Assembly (NCBI RefSeq): GCF_003435375.1
Contig: NZ_QWGL01000001.1
Span: forward strand, 62,001-126,000
Direction: 5' to 3'
Length of the DNA: 64,000 nucleotides
Source of the DNA: Clostridium sp. AM34-11AC
GTDB lineage: Bacteria; Bacillota; Clostridia; Lachnospirales; Lachnospiraceae
Numbering within the stretch: the stretch's first letter is position 1; each line of letters opens with the position of its first letter. Of this stretch, positions 45,701 through 55,282 are shown one piece after another. The notes below the pieces were generated by a model. That model had not been told where the DNA came from. It saw only the letters and a program-made list of their open reading frames with translations, and did no database searches. The translations under genes and the position numbers were made by a program.

Positions 45701-45742
45701 AAACCGGAGTACAGGCATCTTGATATACTTGTACTCCGGTTT
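45701..45742. terminator. Bidirectional terminator
   Basis: The 13-bp arms AAACCGGAGTACA/TGTACTCCGGTTT lie between the regulator (plus) and the AAA/nuclease pseudogene (minus). The minus strand continues with TTTTTT. Confidence 0.82.
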
Positions 45743-45751
45743 ACATTTCTC

Positions 45752-45785
45752 GCAACTGTTCAGTACCTGCATAGCTGCAAACAAA
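45752..45785 (+). repeat. Solo left end of a family A element
   Basis: CAACTGTTCAGTACCTGCATAG followed by CTGCAAACAAAAAGCCCATTC resembles the first 45 bases of family A. The remainder is absent. It lies just after the stop of the AAA/nuclease pseudogene. Confidence 0.4.
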
Positions 45786-45797
45786 AAGCCCATTCTA

Positions 45798-47280
45798 TTA
45801 GAGCTGTTTCTGTGCCACCTCAATAACACATTCATGTTTCTTAGTCACTCTGTCATAATTAATTCCAACCAATAGCAGATTTCCCTGATAATCTTTTAAA
45901 GCACTTCCATAATTCTTTTCTTTGATCTGGTTCAGCGCACCGGCTGCGCTTTTATCCCACTTCAGTTCAATCACCACCGCCGGTTTATCCAGATGCGTCT
46001 TGCGCGGAATCATACATATATCAGCAAAACCTTTTCCTGAAGGTAATTCGCGGATCATCGTATAGTATTCCCGTGCAAAATAGAATGCAAGATTGACCGT
46101 GCAACTGAGCGAATTCTCGTCATTATATTGAAGAGTTCATTGTACTGATCGCATTTACATACTCCTGTGAAACCTCTTTGTTTGGTATCGCTGCAGTTTC
46201 TCTGATACTGTCATAGGTTAAATATCCAAGATGAACCAGTAATGTCAGAATATCATCTTTTGTCGCAAATGTGGTCATATCATTGCTGAATGTTCCAATA
46301 TTGATTGATACCGACTCACCTGCAAGCATTCTCACCACTGAATCCTGCAGACCATCCATATCCATTTGGATATAAATCTTCAGAGCTTCATATGTTTCTG
46401 TCTGATTCCAATAAGTACCGAATTTGTGCCGCAGCATGGCTTCAACAACAGACTTTGGACTGTACATGGAGTAATATCTGTCACCCGATTGATGATGAGC
46501 AATCAGATCATATCCATCATACCACTGTTTTGCCTCATCGAAACTCATTTGATACTTTTTACACAGGTCCGATACTTCCTGCTCTGTAAATCCAAAATAT
46601 TCTGCCATATCACCAGGATCTGTCATGGAATACTCAGTAAACATGTTAAGTGCCGAATGGGATCCATATTTTTTTATAGGCAGAATTCCTGTCATATAAG
46701 CCAGAGCAACATAATCCTTGTCCTTAAGCCACGCGCGAAGAAAATCCAGATATTTTTTCTGCGCATTCTGATCCTGCTGATACTCCCGGAAAAGGCAGTC
46801 CCACTCATCGATCAGAATCACAAAAGAACGCTTTGTTTTCGCATAGATATCTTTCATCACCTGAATCAGATTATTTTCATCCCGGAACCGAATATCTCCA
46901 AAATGTTCCACAAGATCAAACACCAGGTATTTCTGCAGCATGGCCAGCATATCATCCATGTCGTGGGTCATGCTGAGAAACTCCTGCATATTGACTTTGA
47001 TGACATCATATTGGTTCAGATGAACATGGTAAGAAGCTGCCCCGCTGATTTTTAGAGACGCAAACAAGCTGGAGGAATCCTCTCCCCGGTCATAATACGC
47101 AGCCAGCATATCTGCTGCCATTGACTTTCCAAAACGCCTTGGCCGACTAACACACAGGAACTTCTGCCGGGTATTCAGAACCGCATTTGTCTTCTCGATC
47201 AGTCCTGTTTTATCCATATAAATTTCCGAGTTTAAACTTTCCTGAAATCCTTTGCTTCCCGGATTCAGATAGCTTCCCAT
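45798..47280 (-). pseudogene. Broken AAA-ATPase-like / PD-(D/E)XK nuclease family gene
   Basis: The 5' part (46123-47280) encodes an AAA-ATPase-like domain (PF09820 type): an N-terminal YMDKTGLIEKTN, a Walker-A-like SRPRRFGKSMAADMLAAYY and a Walker-B-like FVILIDEWDCLFRE. It stops at NAISTMNSSI. The 3' part (45798-about 46120) continues in another frame with YNDENSLSCTVNLAFYFARE, YYTMIRELPSGKGFADI, PAVVIELKWDKSA and the C-terminal LLVGINYD, the PDDEXK_9 nuclease. Intact relatives have roughly 50-60 more residues between the two parts, so there is both an internal deletion and a frameshift. Such genes are numerous in gut Clostridia and anaerobes; their role is unclear. Confidence 0.82.
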
Positions 47281-47458
47281 GTGACTCCCTCCCTGCGAAA
47301 TATATTTATATTACTCTTATTATACCTGATTCTGATTGAGATCACAAGAACCGTCCGTCTTTATGCCTTATGAAACCCCTTCCGATAACAGAGTGTCCTG
47401 ATCACGAGCTACCGATGATCAGCCGAACGTCTGCCAGACCGGCAGGTTCAATTTTCTG

Positions 47459-48418
47459 TCAGATCGTCACATCCTCCAGCACCTTCAGCTGATCCAGCCC
47501 CGCGCTTCCACCTGAGATCAGGAAGCAGACCTTCTCATCCTTTTTCACCTTCGCAAGTCCCTGTAAGACCGCACCGACGGTGATGGCGGAGGACGGCTCG
47601 CAGAAGATCTTTCCCTCTGTCAGGAGCAGCTTCCATGCTTTTAACAGATACTCATCCTCCACATCAAAAAATCCGTCCACGTTCGCCGCCACATACGGAT
47701 AGCACTGGTCTCCCGGCATCTGGGACACAAGAGCGTCCGCGATAGACTTCTTCTGTTCAACCTTCACCGGCTTTCCGGCCGCCAGACTTGCGCTGTATCT
47801 CGGAAGCGCTGCCGGCTCTGCCCCGTAGACCTTAACACTGTTATCCATACCCTTTACCGCCGTTGAGACACCGCCGATGAGTCCGCCGCCGCTGACCGGA
47901 ACGATGATCGTATCGATCTCCGGACACTGTTCCAGAATCTCGATTCCCGCGGTTCCCTGTCCGGCCATAATCTCCTCGTCGTTGTACGGCGGAACCATGG
48001 TCGCATTTTTCTCCCTGCAGATCCGCTCCGCAACGTCAAACCGCTCAGATGTCTCACACTGAACGACCTCCGCTCCCAGCTCTTTGATCGCATTTACTTT
48101 AATAGCCGGTGCCGTATACGGCATCACGATCGTCGCCTTTGCACCAAGCTTCTTTGCAGTATACGCCACTGCCTTTCCGTGGTTTCCCGAAGATGCCGCG
48201 ACGATCCCGCAGCTTAACTGCTCCGGTGTCAGCATCCTGATCTTGTTGACCGCTCCGCGGAGCTTAAATGCGCCGGTGATCTGCATGCACTCCGCCTTCA
48301 GATACACCTGACAGCCAAGGTACTCGTCCAGCTTTTCCAGACGGATGAGCGGTGTTCTCGTCGTGTACGGGGCGATCCTGTTTTTCGCTTCAAAAATCTT
48401 TTCCAAGGTAAGAGACAT
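47459..48418 (-). CDS. Threonine/serine ammonia-lyase (PLP-dependent)
   Basis: A 319-residue catabolic-type threonine dehydratase, converting threonine to 2-oxobutyrate or serine to pyruvate plus ammonia. The PLP lysine is in ITGAFKLRGAVNKI (near residue 55), the substrate loop is ASSGNHGKAVAY, the phosphate-binding glycine loop is PVSGGGLIGGVS, and the C-terminal FLISGGSAGLDQL closes the fold. It lacks the C-terminal regulatory ACT domain of biosynthetic IlvA. The start at 48418 follows AGAGGAGG. It is downstream of the nitrilase gene on the same strand but separated by a terminator. Confidence 0.92.
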   Translation of the reverse strand: MSLTLEKIFEAKNRIAPYTTRTPLIRLEKLDEYLGCQVYLKAECMQITGAFKLRGAVNKIRMLTPEQLSCGIVAASSGNHGKAVAYTAKKLGAKATIVMPYTAPAIKVNAIKELGAEVVQCETSERFDVAERICREKNATMVPPYNDEEIMAGQGTAGIEILEQCPEIDTIIVPVSGGGLIGGVSTAVKGMDNSVKVYGAEPAALPRYSASLAAGKPVKVEQKKSIADALVSQMPGDQCYPYVAANVDGFFDVEDEYLLKAWKLLLTEGKIFCEPSSAITVGAVLQGLAKVKKDEKVCFLISGGSAGLDQLKVLEDVTI

Positions 48419-48485
48419 ATATTTTTCCTCCTCTGCGTTGATGCTTTGATTGTACCATCCGAAACCCCAGATGTAAAACAAAAGA

Positions 48486-48507
48486 GGAGCCAGATTTCTC
48501 TGGCTCC
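48486..48507 (-). terminator. Terminator of the nitrilase-family gene
   Basis: The 9-bp arms GGAGCCAGA/TCTGGCTCC have a 4-base loop and are followed on the minus strand by TCTTTTGTTTT. It lies between the nitrilase and the threonine dehydratase genes. Confidence 0.8.
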
Positions 48508-48539
48508 CAAAAAGGGGTATTTAAACATATGCGATTGAA

Positions 48540-49349
48540 CTAAATATAAAGGGCAGGTCTTCTGTCTTTAAAGGATGGAAGTTTGCTCTCCACTTCCTTG
48601 ATCCGATCCGTATCCACATATACCGGAATCAGTTCTTCTCTTTCATTTCCAGCTGCAAAGGCAACTCCCATCGGATCGACTGCTACACTCTCACCCATCG
48701 CTGTGCCTCCGCACTGATCGCACGCAAATACGAAAAATGTGTTTTCCAGTGCTCTGGAGGTAATCAGTGTACGGAACTGATGACTCTTTAAATCGCCTTT
48801 GAACCATGCAGTCGGCATGATGACGATCTCAGCTCCTTTGGCCTTCTGGTAACGTGCTACTTCCGGGAAACGAACTTCGTAGCAGACAAATAAACCGAGT
48901 TTTCCAAACGGAGTATCTACTGGCTCAAAGAACTTGTCTCCAGCTTTATACTCATTGGATTCCTTGTATCCGAACGCATCATATAAATGCGTTTTTCTGT
49001 AAGTCTGTACGATTTCTCCCTTGTTATTCACCATAACAACTGTATTGTAACAGCGATGATCAGCCGGATCCTCAATGGTCTCCTTCATTCCGAATATGAG
49101 CCATACATCATGATCTGCGGCTAATTTTTTCATTCCCTGCACAAATTCTCCGTCCAGCGGTTCCGCAACCGCATTTGCTGTTGCAATGTCTGTACCAGCC
49201 GGAAAACGGCTCATAAAAGTTTCTGGAAAAATAATCATACCCGGATGATATTTTTCTGCTGCTTCCTTTACTAAGCTGTCAGCTTTCTCGAGATTATCTT
49301 TTGGATATTCAGTTGGTGCGACCTGTGCCATAACAAATAAGCTTTCCAT
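48540..49349 (-). CDS. Carbon-nitrogen hydrolase (nitrilase superfamily)
   Basis: A 269-residue amidase of the nitrilase superfamily. The catalytic triad is visible: Glu in IIFPETFMSRF (near residue 42), Lys in YRKTHLYDAFGY (near 120) and Cys in GLFVCYEVRFPEVARY (near 155). The order and spacing match omega-amidase/Nit2-like enzymes, which deaminate 2-oxoglutaramate or related damaged metabolites. It acts in the cytoplasm, probably as a homo-oligomer. The ATG is preceded by GGGAGAAAG. Substrate assignment is only at family level. Confidence 0.92.
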   Translation of the reverse strand: MESLFVMAQVAPTEYPKDNLEKADSLVKEAAEKYHPGMIIFPETFMSRFPAGTDIATANAVAEPLDGEFVQGMKKLAADHDVWLIFGMKETIEDPADHRCYNTVVMVNNKGEIVQTYRKTHLYDAFGYKESNEYKAGDKFFEPVDTPFGKLGLFVCYEVRFPEVARYQKAKGAEIVIMPTAWFKGDLKSHQFRTLITSRALENTFFVFACDQCGGTAMGESVAVDPMGVAFAAGNEREELIPVYVDTDRIKEVESKLPSFKDRRPALYI

Positions 49350-49578
49350 GTCTTTCTCCCACAGAATTTATTTCCCTTATCATACTACATATCACACACT
49401 TTTTCTATATACAGATTCAGTGTTTTATTTGGCCCTAAAAAGCCATTTTTTAGATTCCGACAGAATACAGAAAGAGACAGGCATCCCCGTCTCTTTCTTA
49501 TCGTCCACAATTCTTTCCCCCATTATCAGCTCTTTACGATCAACCGATTATCTTTATCCCCACACCATCTTTCTTTTC

Positions 49579-50106
49579 CTACTTAACCCACTTTTCAACC
49601 TTTTCCACATGGAATCCAACAGCATGGGCTATCTGCTCCAGCGGCAATCCTAGTTTTCGAAGATTTATGGCCGTCAATTCAGCCTGCGTCTCTCGTCCTT
49701 CCTCATAACACTCTTTTTCCACCTCATCCATTGTCCGGTACATCTCGTTCACTCCCTTCGAATTTTCCTTGAGATACCTTGTTCTTTCTGCCAGCAATCC
49801 GTAATGCATGTCATCTGCATCTGCGCAGTTGAAATCATGCATCAGCTTTCCAATGGCGGAATCGTCACGGTACTCTCCGTTCACATATAGAATATGTGCC
49901 CCATCACCAAACGGTTGGTTTAATGTCTGATTCATATTCTGGATCATATACACCGCCTTTCCCGCCTGATAATAATCCTTTTCTGTGATAAAAATCCCCC
50001 CCTCAAATTGTATTTTTTCAACAATCCTAAAAAAGCGGATCTGATATGAACTGTTGATTGTGTGACTTTTCCCCGTAGGGCTCGCCGAGATAGGTTTCGA
50101 AAACAC
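49579..50106 (-). pseudogene. 5'-truncated Rpn/PD-(D/E)XK transposase-like nuclease
   Basis: The open frame retains only the C-terminal half of the recombination-promoting nuclease family: IFITEKDYYQAGKAVYMIQ, GAHILYVNGEYRDDSAIGKL, MHDFNCADADDMHYGLLAER and a helical tail ending VEKWVK. The nuclease catalytic residues, normally in the first half, are missing. Upstream residues (MFSKPISASPTGKSHT) look unrelated and no ribosome site precedes them. It is best read as a remnant of a mobile-element-associated gene. Confidence 0.72.
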
Positions 50107-50135
50107 GTGTTATTGCCGGATTTTTGTTTTTATCC

Positions 50136-50552
50136 CTACTCACCCATACAATAAAACGTAAATTCTCCTTCTGCCAGGAGCTTCCCCGTATCGGTCTCCA
50201 CGACCTCGGCTTTTGTAAAGCAGACGGTCTTCCCGCGCTTTGTGATCTTCGCCAGCCCCTGAATGTTTTTTGCGCTGCTGCCGCGAAGGAAACGGAAAGA
50301 GCTGTCCAGAGTCACATATTTTCTTCCGTCATTCCTCGTTACAAGTCCCGCGGCAACCTCCGCCATCACGAACATCAGGCCGCCGTGGACGGTCTGCATG
50401 GCATTCAGGGAATCCTCTGTGATCTCAGCCCGGACCTCGGCCCGGTCTTCCGATAATGCGACCGCACGGATCCTGTTGTGAAGCATAAATGGGTTTGTTT
50501 GATTCACACGCTCCATCTGTTCTACATACGTTTCTTTTCCGGGATTCTCCAT
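50136..50552 (-). CDS. PaaI-family hotdog thioesterase, second copy
   Basis: A 138-residue hotdog thioesterase. The catalytic region is TVHGGLMFVMAEVAAGLVTR, in which Glu occupies the position of the Asp in the paralogue at 14831-15235 (the two share KYVTxxxxFxR and the N-terminal NPFM segment). It would cleave a small or aromatic acyl-CoA in the cytoplasm. The start follows GGAGGAAATG. It lies 68 bp downstream of the LURP-one gene on the same strand and may share its transcript. Confidence 0.88.
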   Translation of the reverse strand: MENPGKETYVEQMERVNQTNPFMLHNRIRAVALSEDRAEVRAEITEDSLNAMQTVHGGLMFVMAEVAAGLVTRNDGRKYVTLDSSFRFLRGSSAKNIQGLAKITKRGKTVCFTKAEVVETDTGKLLAEGEFTFYCMGE

Positions 50553-50620
50553 ATCATTTCCTCCATATTTCTACTTCTGTTCTTCTGCTTTTTCACATGA
50601 TCTTCTGTCTGTGACGATGA

Positions 50621-51091
50621 TCATTTATTCGTGCAGTTTGCAGCATCGATGGCGATCGCCAGCATCAGTGCCATAATTTCGTCCTTCGGATCCAGAATGT
50701 CAATCACATAGGTATCGCCCCAATGGAACGGCTTCTTTGAAATATGAACCACCGCACAGCACTCCTCATACACATCGTAGTCCCAGGCCAGAAAATCGCC
50801 CTCACACCGCCATCCGTTGTAATCCAGTTCATACCGCGGCTTAAAGAAGGTAAACTCTTTCTGCACACTTCCGAATTCTTTTCCATCGATCTCGATATCG
50901 AATGCCGGAAGCAGGGTAAGGAGGCGTTGTTTCACCATGCCGACTTCCCGTCCGCTCTTGTCGTATACGTGGATCTGATGCCCCAGTGCAAAAAATTCCG
51001 CTTTTACAAAATATTTCGGTTCTTCCTTCTCATCATACACGTCATATGTATCGGTCCATGAAAAAACTCTTTGTTTGATCAGCAGCTGCAT
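50621..51091 (-). CDS. LURP-one-related family protein
   Basis: A 156-residue beta-rich protein of the LURP-one/Tubby-like C-terminal group: MQLLIKQRVFSWTDTYDVYD, PKYFVKAEFFALGHQIHVYD, EVGMVKQRLLTLLPAFDIEI, then WRCEGDFLAWDYDVYE. It forms a single-domain closed barrel. Bacterial members are small and uncharacterised; a role in membrane phospholipid binding or scrambling is suggested for relatives. The start at 51091 has AAAGGAG 6 bases upstream. The gene begins 14 bp after the Dus stop, so it is cotranscribed with it. Confidence 0.85.
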   Translation of the reverse strand: MQLLIKQRVFSWTDTYDVYDEKEEPKYFVKAEFFALGHQIHVYDKSGREVGMVKQRLLTLLPAFDIEIDGKEFGSVQKEFTFFKPRYELDYNGWRCEGDFLAWDYDVYEECCAVVHISKKPFHWGDTYVIDILDPKDEIMALMLAIAIDAANCTNK

Positions 51092-51105
51092 CGTTTTCTC
51101 CTTTC

Positions 51106-52167
51106 TTAAAACGTCCGCTCCCATCCCGCAAACGCCTCATCCACCGCCGCCAGATATTCCGGCACATGCTGGGATTTGCGGATCTTTTTGGCTAATTTTT
51201 CACTGTCCGGAACCTCCTCTAACATATAGCTCCAGAGGTCTTTCATACGGAAAAGAAGATTTCTGTCGCCGGACATGGTCTCGCGGTAATATTCAAAGAT
51301 CTCATCGTGGAAGGCACGGATCCGGGGCATGAGATTGTCTCCCGTGTTTCTGGACTCCGGTACTGTCTTTTCCGCCTGCTCCGGTGATGTCTCTTTGTTT
51401 CCGTTTTCTGTTCCTGCACAGACCTGGGCATTTTCCACACCGGCTTCTTCTATTTTTATCAACTCTGCCAGGGCCGGATTTCTGATGAGTCCCCTCCCGA
51501 TCATCACGTTTTCCACCGTCGGGAATTTCTCCCGAAACTTTTTCATATGCTCTGCCGTGAACAGATCTCCGTTGTACACGATAGGATTCCGGCTTTCCTT
51601 TAAAATATCCGCAAATACATCAAGATGCGGAACACCTTTATAAAACTCCTTCTGAATCCGTGGATGCACTGTCAGCTCGCTGATCGGGTACCGGTTGTAG
51701 ACCTCCATGATCTCCGGCCACTCTTCCACTTCATTCTTTCCGATCCTGGTTTTAACAGAGATCTGGAACTCCGCATTTCTCGCCGACGCATCCGAGAACA
51801 CTTCATCAAAAAAACGATCCAGATCATCCGGGTAAAGTAAAAAACCGGAACCTTTTTTCTTCGCTGTGACCGTCCCTGAGGGACATCCAAGATTCAGGTT
51901 GATCTCCCGGTATCCCATCTCTGCCAATTTCTTTGATGCCAGAAGGAAATCTCCCGCCCGGTTCGTCAAAATCTGCGGCACCACCGGTACCCCCGCATTA
52001 TTCTCCGGCAGCACATCCCGCATCTCCTTCACGCTCATCCCCTGCTCCGGTCCCGGTGCCAGAAACGGTGTAAAATATTTGTCCACACCACCGAAATACT
52101 TGTGGTGCAGATTCCTGTATGGATATGTTGTGATTCCCTCCAATGGGGCGAAATATAGATGCAGCAT
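51106..52167 (-). CDS. dus: tRNA-dihydrouridine synthase family protein
   Basis: A 353-residue FMN-dependent reductase that converts uridine to dihydrouridine in tRNA loops. The barrel starts with YFAPLEGITTYPYRNLHHKY; INLNLGCPSGTVTAKKKGSG holds the catalytic Cys, KTRIGKNEVEE and LTVHPRIQKEFYKG the FMN/RNA residues, and VYNGDLFTAEHM with MIGRGLIRNP the phosphate site. A linker of about 40 residues rich in Glu, Asn and Thr (near 255-290) is inserted before the helical C-terminal domain. The start at 52167 follows GAGGAA. Site specificity (Dus type) cannot be told by eye. Confidence 0.92.
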   Translation of the reverse strand: MLHLYFAPLEGITTYPYRNLHHKYFGGVDKYFTPFLAPGPEQGMSVKEMRDVLPENNAGVPVVPQILTNRAGDFLLASKKLAEMGYREINLNLGCPSGTVTAKKKGSGFLLYPDDLDRFFDEVFSDASARNAEFQISVKTRIGKNEVEEWPEIMEVYNRYPISELTVHPRIQKEFYKGVPHLDVFADILKESRNPIVYNGDLFTAEHMKKFREKFPTVENVMIGRGLIRNPALAELIKIEEAGVENAQVCAGTENGNKETSPEQAEKTVPESRNTGDNLMPRIRAFHDEIFEYYRETMSGDRNLLFRMKDLWSYMLEEVPDSEKLAKKIRKSQHVPEYLAAVDEAFAGWERTF

Positions 52168-52336
52168 GTCATGTTCCTCGTATCTTTTCCATAAAATCTT
52201 CGATTTTTCCAGACTGCCATTCCGGCATTCCCTGAAAAACGCTTTTTTATTATCGTACCACATTTAAACTTCGAGAGCAAATTTAAAATATCCACAGAAC
52301 TGCCACCGACTGTTTCTTTCTGCTGTATGGCAGAAA

Positions 52337-52393
52337 AAAACACCCGCCAGCATCGATCTCCATTCTCTGGATGGCTGTGCCAGCGGGTGTTTT
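52337..52393. terminator. Bidirectional terminator between citF and dus regions
   Basis: The arms AAAACACCCGC and GCGGGTGTTTT enclose a further imperfect stem. T runs occur on both strands. It terminates the cit operon on the minus strand, about 75 bp after citF. Confidence 0.82.
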
Positions 52394-52467
52394 TATGGGG
52401 TATAAAGATATAATGAGGGTAACAAATATTGTCGACAGAACTGTCTGGGATATACAGCCCTGTTTTT

Positions 52468-54045
52468 TTACTTTTTGATCTCCTTGATCACATCGATCAC
52501 GGTACCATCACGGTACTCGACGATGCAGACTACGCGGTCTGTCGTCTCAATCGGCTTCGGAACGCCCGTTAAGGACTCTGCGAGCTGCTGCAGGTACTCA
52601 ATGTTCACAAGCTTTAAGTTTGCGTTCTCTAAGTCTTCCTTCAGATCTGCATAGTATTTATGCTTCGGGTTCAGCGCAATGCCGGCCTCTGTGACAACAG
52701 CAGCTACGGTCTCACCAGGAGTACAGCAGGTGAAGACTTTTTTTGTGATGGAAGGAGTTCTTCCGCGGACTACCGGCAGGCAGACGATGGAAATGTCGGA
52801 TCCGGCTGCCACATCAGGTCCGCCGCCGAGGCCGCCCATCATCTCACCGGAAGATCCGGTCAGAATGTTGACGTTGAAGTCTGTATCGACCTCCAGCGCT
52901 CCGAGAACGCCGAAGTTTAACTTATCCAGCATGGACCCCTTCGTGAACGGGTTGGAATAGACCGCGTTGTCGATCTCCACAATTCCCGGCTCCTCAGCGA
53001 TAGCTCTCGCCGCCACCGCGTCGAAGGACTGGCTGCACTCTAAGACTCTTACGAGTCCCTTCTTATACATGTCGACGATGGCCGCGGTCATGCCGCCGAG
53101 AGCGAAGCTTGCCTTCACGCCTTTCTCCTCCATGCGGTCTGCCAGATAATTCGTGCAGGCGATACTGATGGCACCGGCACCTGTCTGGAAGGAGAAATTC
53201 TCCTTGAACATTCTGGAAGCTGCCATAACGTCTGCCGCCCGCTCCGCAATCAGAAGATCCCTCGGGTTCTTTGTCATTCTGGCCGCACCTTTTCCGATCT
53301 TATCCGGATCGCCGATACGGTCAACCTTTACGACATAATCTACATACTGCTGGGAGATACTTGCCGGGCAGCATGGATAATCCACAAGATAATCGGTAAT
53401 AACAACAACTCTCCGCGCATTCATGGCATCCACAAAGGAATATCCAAGGGAACCGCAGGCATTCGGTCCGATCTGACCAGTGGCGTTGCCGTACTCGTCC
53501 GCCGCGGAAGCGCCGATGAAAGCCACATCAATCTGAAGCTCTCCTGCCTCGATGGCTCTCGGTCTGGAACCGTGGGTTCTTAAAATAACCGGCTTTTCCG
53601 TCAGTCCGTCAAGAACTGCGTCACCTAATTCGCCTCGAATACCGCTGGCCTCGATGCGGTCGATGGTTCCGTCTTTTACAAAGTCCACGATGGACGGATT
53701 CTTGATATTGACAACGGCACTCGGTGCGAAACGGAGTCTCTTGATCCCAAGCTCGCGGATCGCGGTCAGAACCTGTCCGATGATCTCATCGCCCTCACGG
53801 AAGCTGTGATGGAAGGAGATCGTCATCCCGTCTTTTAAGCCGGTCTTTACGATCGCATCCTTTAAATTCTCCGCCATCTTGCAGTCTCCGGAAACGTGCT
53901 TTCCTGCTGTGCGGAGTGTGTGTACCGGCGCATCGGAGGGAACGGTCGTGTAAGCGCCCGTGTACGGTTTTACGACATAATTTCCGATCTGCTTCGGGAT
54001 CTCGCGTCCCACTGCGTTGATATAAGTCTCTCTGCTCTGTTCCAT
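52468..54045 (-). CDS. citF: Citrate lyase alpha subunit (citrate CoA-transferase)
   Basis: A 525-residue alpha subunit, which transfers the acetyl-thioester carrier of CitD to citrate, forming citryl-ACP. The N-terminus INAVGREIPKQIGNYVVKPY and the domains GDAVLDGLTEKPVILRTHGSRP, FIGASAADEYGNATGQIGP and GEMMGGLGGGPDVAAGSDI are diagnostic. It is the last of citD-citE-citF, starting 1 bp from citE, and ends at the terminator 52337-52393. The complex functions in anaerobic citrate cleavage to acetate and oxaloacetate. Confidence 0.97.
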   Translation of the reverse strand: MEQSRETYINAVGREIPKQIGNYVVKPYTGAYTTVPSDAPVHTLRTAGKHVSGDCKMAENLKDAIVKTGLKDGMTISFHHSFREGDEIIGQVLTAIRELGIKRLRFAPSAVVNIKNPSIVDFVKDGTIDRIEASGIRGELGDAVLDGLTEKPVILRTHGSRPRAIEAGELQIDVAFIGASAADEYGNATGQIGPNACGSLGYSFVDAMNARRVVVITDYLVDYPCCPASISQQYVDYVVKVDRIGDPDKIGKGAARMTKNPRDLLIAERAADVMAASRMFKENFSFQTGAGAISIACTNYLADRMEEKGVKASFALGGMTAAIVDMYKKGLVRVLECSQSFDAVAARAIAEEPGIVEIDNAVYSNPFTKGSMLDKLNFGVLGALEVDTDFNVNILTGSSGEMMGGLGGGPDVAAGSDISIVCLPVVRGRTPSITKKVFTCCTPGETVAAVVTEAGIALNPKHKYYADLKEDLENANLKLVNIEYLQQLAESLTGVPKPIETTDRVVCIVEYRDGTVIDVIKEIKK

Positions 54046-54046
54046 C

Positions 54047-54952
54047 CTATATCACCATCCCTTCTGTGCGGATACCGGCTGCCTTCGCCTGGGCTAATGT
54101 CGTGAGAGCCCGAAGCTCCATCGGCTTATCGATCATGCCGCCGTCAAGAGTCACAGCACCTTTATGCTGCTTCTTTCCTTCCTCCACTGCCTGTAAAACG
54201 CGGAGCGCATACTTGATTTCCTTCATACTCGGCGTGAAGAAGGAATTGACCGTGTCGATCTGTCTTGGGTGGATGCAGGTCTTTCCGTCGAAGCCAAGGT
54301 TCTTTGCGAGAGCCGTGTCCTCCTCAAGACCCTCTTTGTCATTGATATCAGAGAATACGATATCAAGGGCATCGATTCCCGCGGAACGGCATGCCATGAG
54401 GACCGCATTTCTCGCATAGAATACTTCCAGACCTTTCTTCGTTCTCTGGGCCTTCAGGCTTGCAGTCAGGTCCTCTGCACTGACGGCCATCGCAACCACA
54501 CGGGGATCAGAGTGGGCGATCTCCATGGCGTTGATGACACCCATGTAGGACTCAATGTTGCAGATCAGCTCGATCTTTCCGACTTCAAGACCGATCTTCT
54601 CCTCGATGGCTGCGATTCTTCTTGAGATATCCTGTACCTCTCTCGCGTACTCCACCTTCGGAATACGGATGCAATCCGGGTTGGCTCTGACTGCCGCCTG
54701 TAAGTCTTCCTCCAGGTATTCGGAATAGATACCATTTACACGGATGCAGACATATTTATCCTTCGGTCTGTGGTTTTTTACCATGTTGTATACAAGGAAT
54801 CTCGCCGCGTCCTTCTCGACCGCCGGAACGGAGTCTTCAAGGTCGTAGATCAGCATGTCCTCATTGTAGAAAATCGCCTGGATCATGTTTACCGGGCTCG
54901 CACCACTGGCATACAGGCTGGTGCGTTTTAAGTGGATCGTCTTCTCAGCCAT
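54047..54952 (-). CDS. citE: Citrate lyase beta subunit (citryl-CoA lyase)
   Basis: A 301-residue HpcH/HpaI-fold aldolase that cleaves citryl-ACP to acetyl-ACP and oxaloacetate. Landmarks are RTSLYASGASPVNMIQAIFY, the metal-binding IYDLEDSVP, ICIRVNGIYSEYLEEDLQ (VCIRVNG), the acidic IELICNIESYMGV, AMAVSAEDLTASL and DGKTCIHPRQID. The ATG at 54950-54952 overlaps the citD stop by one base (TAATG), showing translational coupling; the longer frame lies inside citD. citF follows after a 1-bp gap. Confidence 0.97.
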   Translation of the reverse strand: MAEKTIHLKRTSLYASGASPVNMIQAIFYNEDMLIYDLEDSVPAVEKDAARFLVYNMVKNHRPKDKYVCIRVNGIYSEYLEEDLQAAVRANPDCIRIPKVEYAREVQDISRRIAAIEEKIGLEVGKIELICNIESYMGVINAMEIAHSDPRVVAMAVSAEDLTASLKAQRTKKGLEVFYARNAVLMACRSAGIDALDIVFSDINDKEGLEEDTALAKNLGFDGKTCIHPRQIDTVNSFFTPSMKEIKYALRVLQAVEEGKKQHKGAVTLDGGMIDKPMELRALTTLAQAKAAGIRTEGMVI

Positions 54953-55251
54953 TATCTCGCATCCTCCTTTGTCCAGTCGTATTTCTCCTCTGCGCCGCGG
55001 CAAATCACGCATTCCATTCTCGCCTTGATGACGCAGTCGAGAGCGCCCTTGTCGCGGATCTCCACGTAGGCGTCCTTGACACCGAATTCTTCCAGTGTAT
55101 TATTGACAGTTTCCCTGATGGAATCGCCGAACATGACTGCAACATCGCTCTCTAACTCGATCTCGATGCCCTCACCGCCGTTCGGACGGATCACGATCTG
55201 GCAGTCGCTCGATTCTAAGGTTCCGGCCACTGCCGGTTTCTTGATCTCCAT
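54952..55251 (-). CDS. citD: Citrate lyase acyl carrier protein (gamma subunit)
   Basis: A 99-residue carrier protein. The conserved AGTLESSDCQIVI region holds the serine (near residue 14) that receives the phosphoribosyl-dephospho-CoA prosthetic group. GIEIELESDVAVMFGDSIRE and the C-terminal RMECVICRGAEEKYDW fit CitD. The prosthetic group is made and attached by the CitXG fusion encoded at 60101-61606 and acetylated by CitC (58788-59804). The ATG is preceded by AGGAGGTATG. Confidence 0.96.
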   Translation of the reverse strand: MEIKKPAVAGTLESSDCQIVIRPNGGEGIEIELESDVAVMFGDSIRETVNNTLEEFGVKDAYVEIRDKGALDCVIKARMECVICRGAEEKYDWTKEDAR

Positions 55252-55282
55252 AGATCATACCTCCTGTTTTCTAATTACTTAG

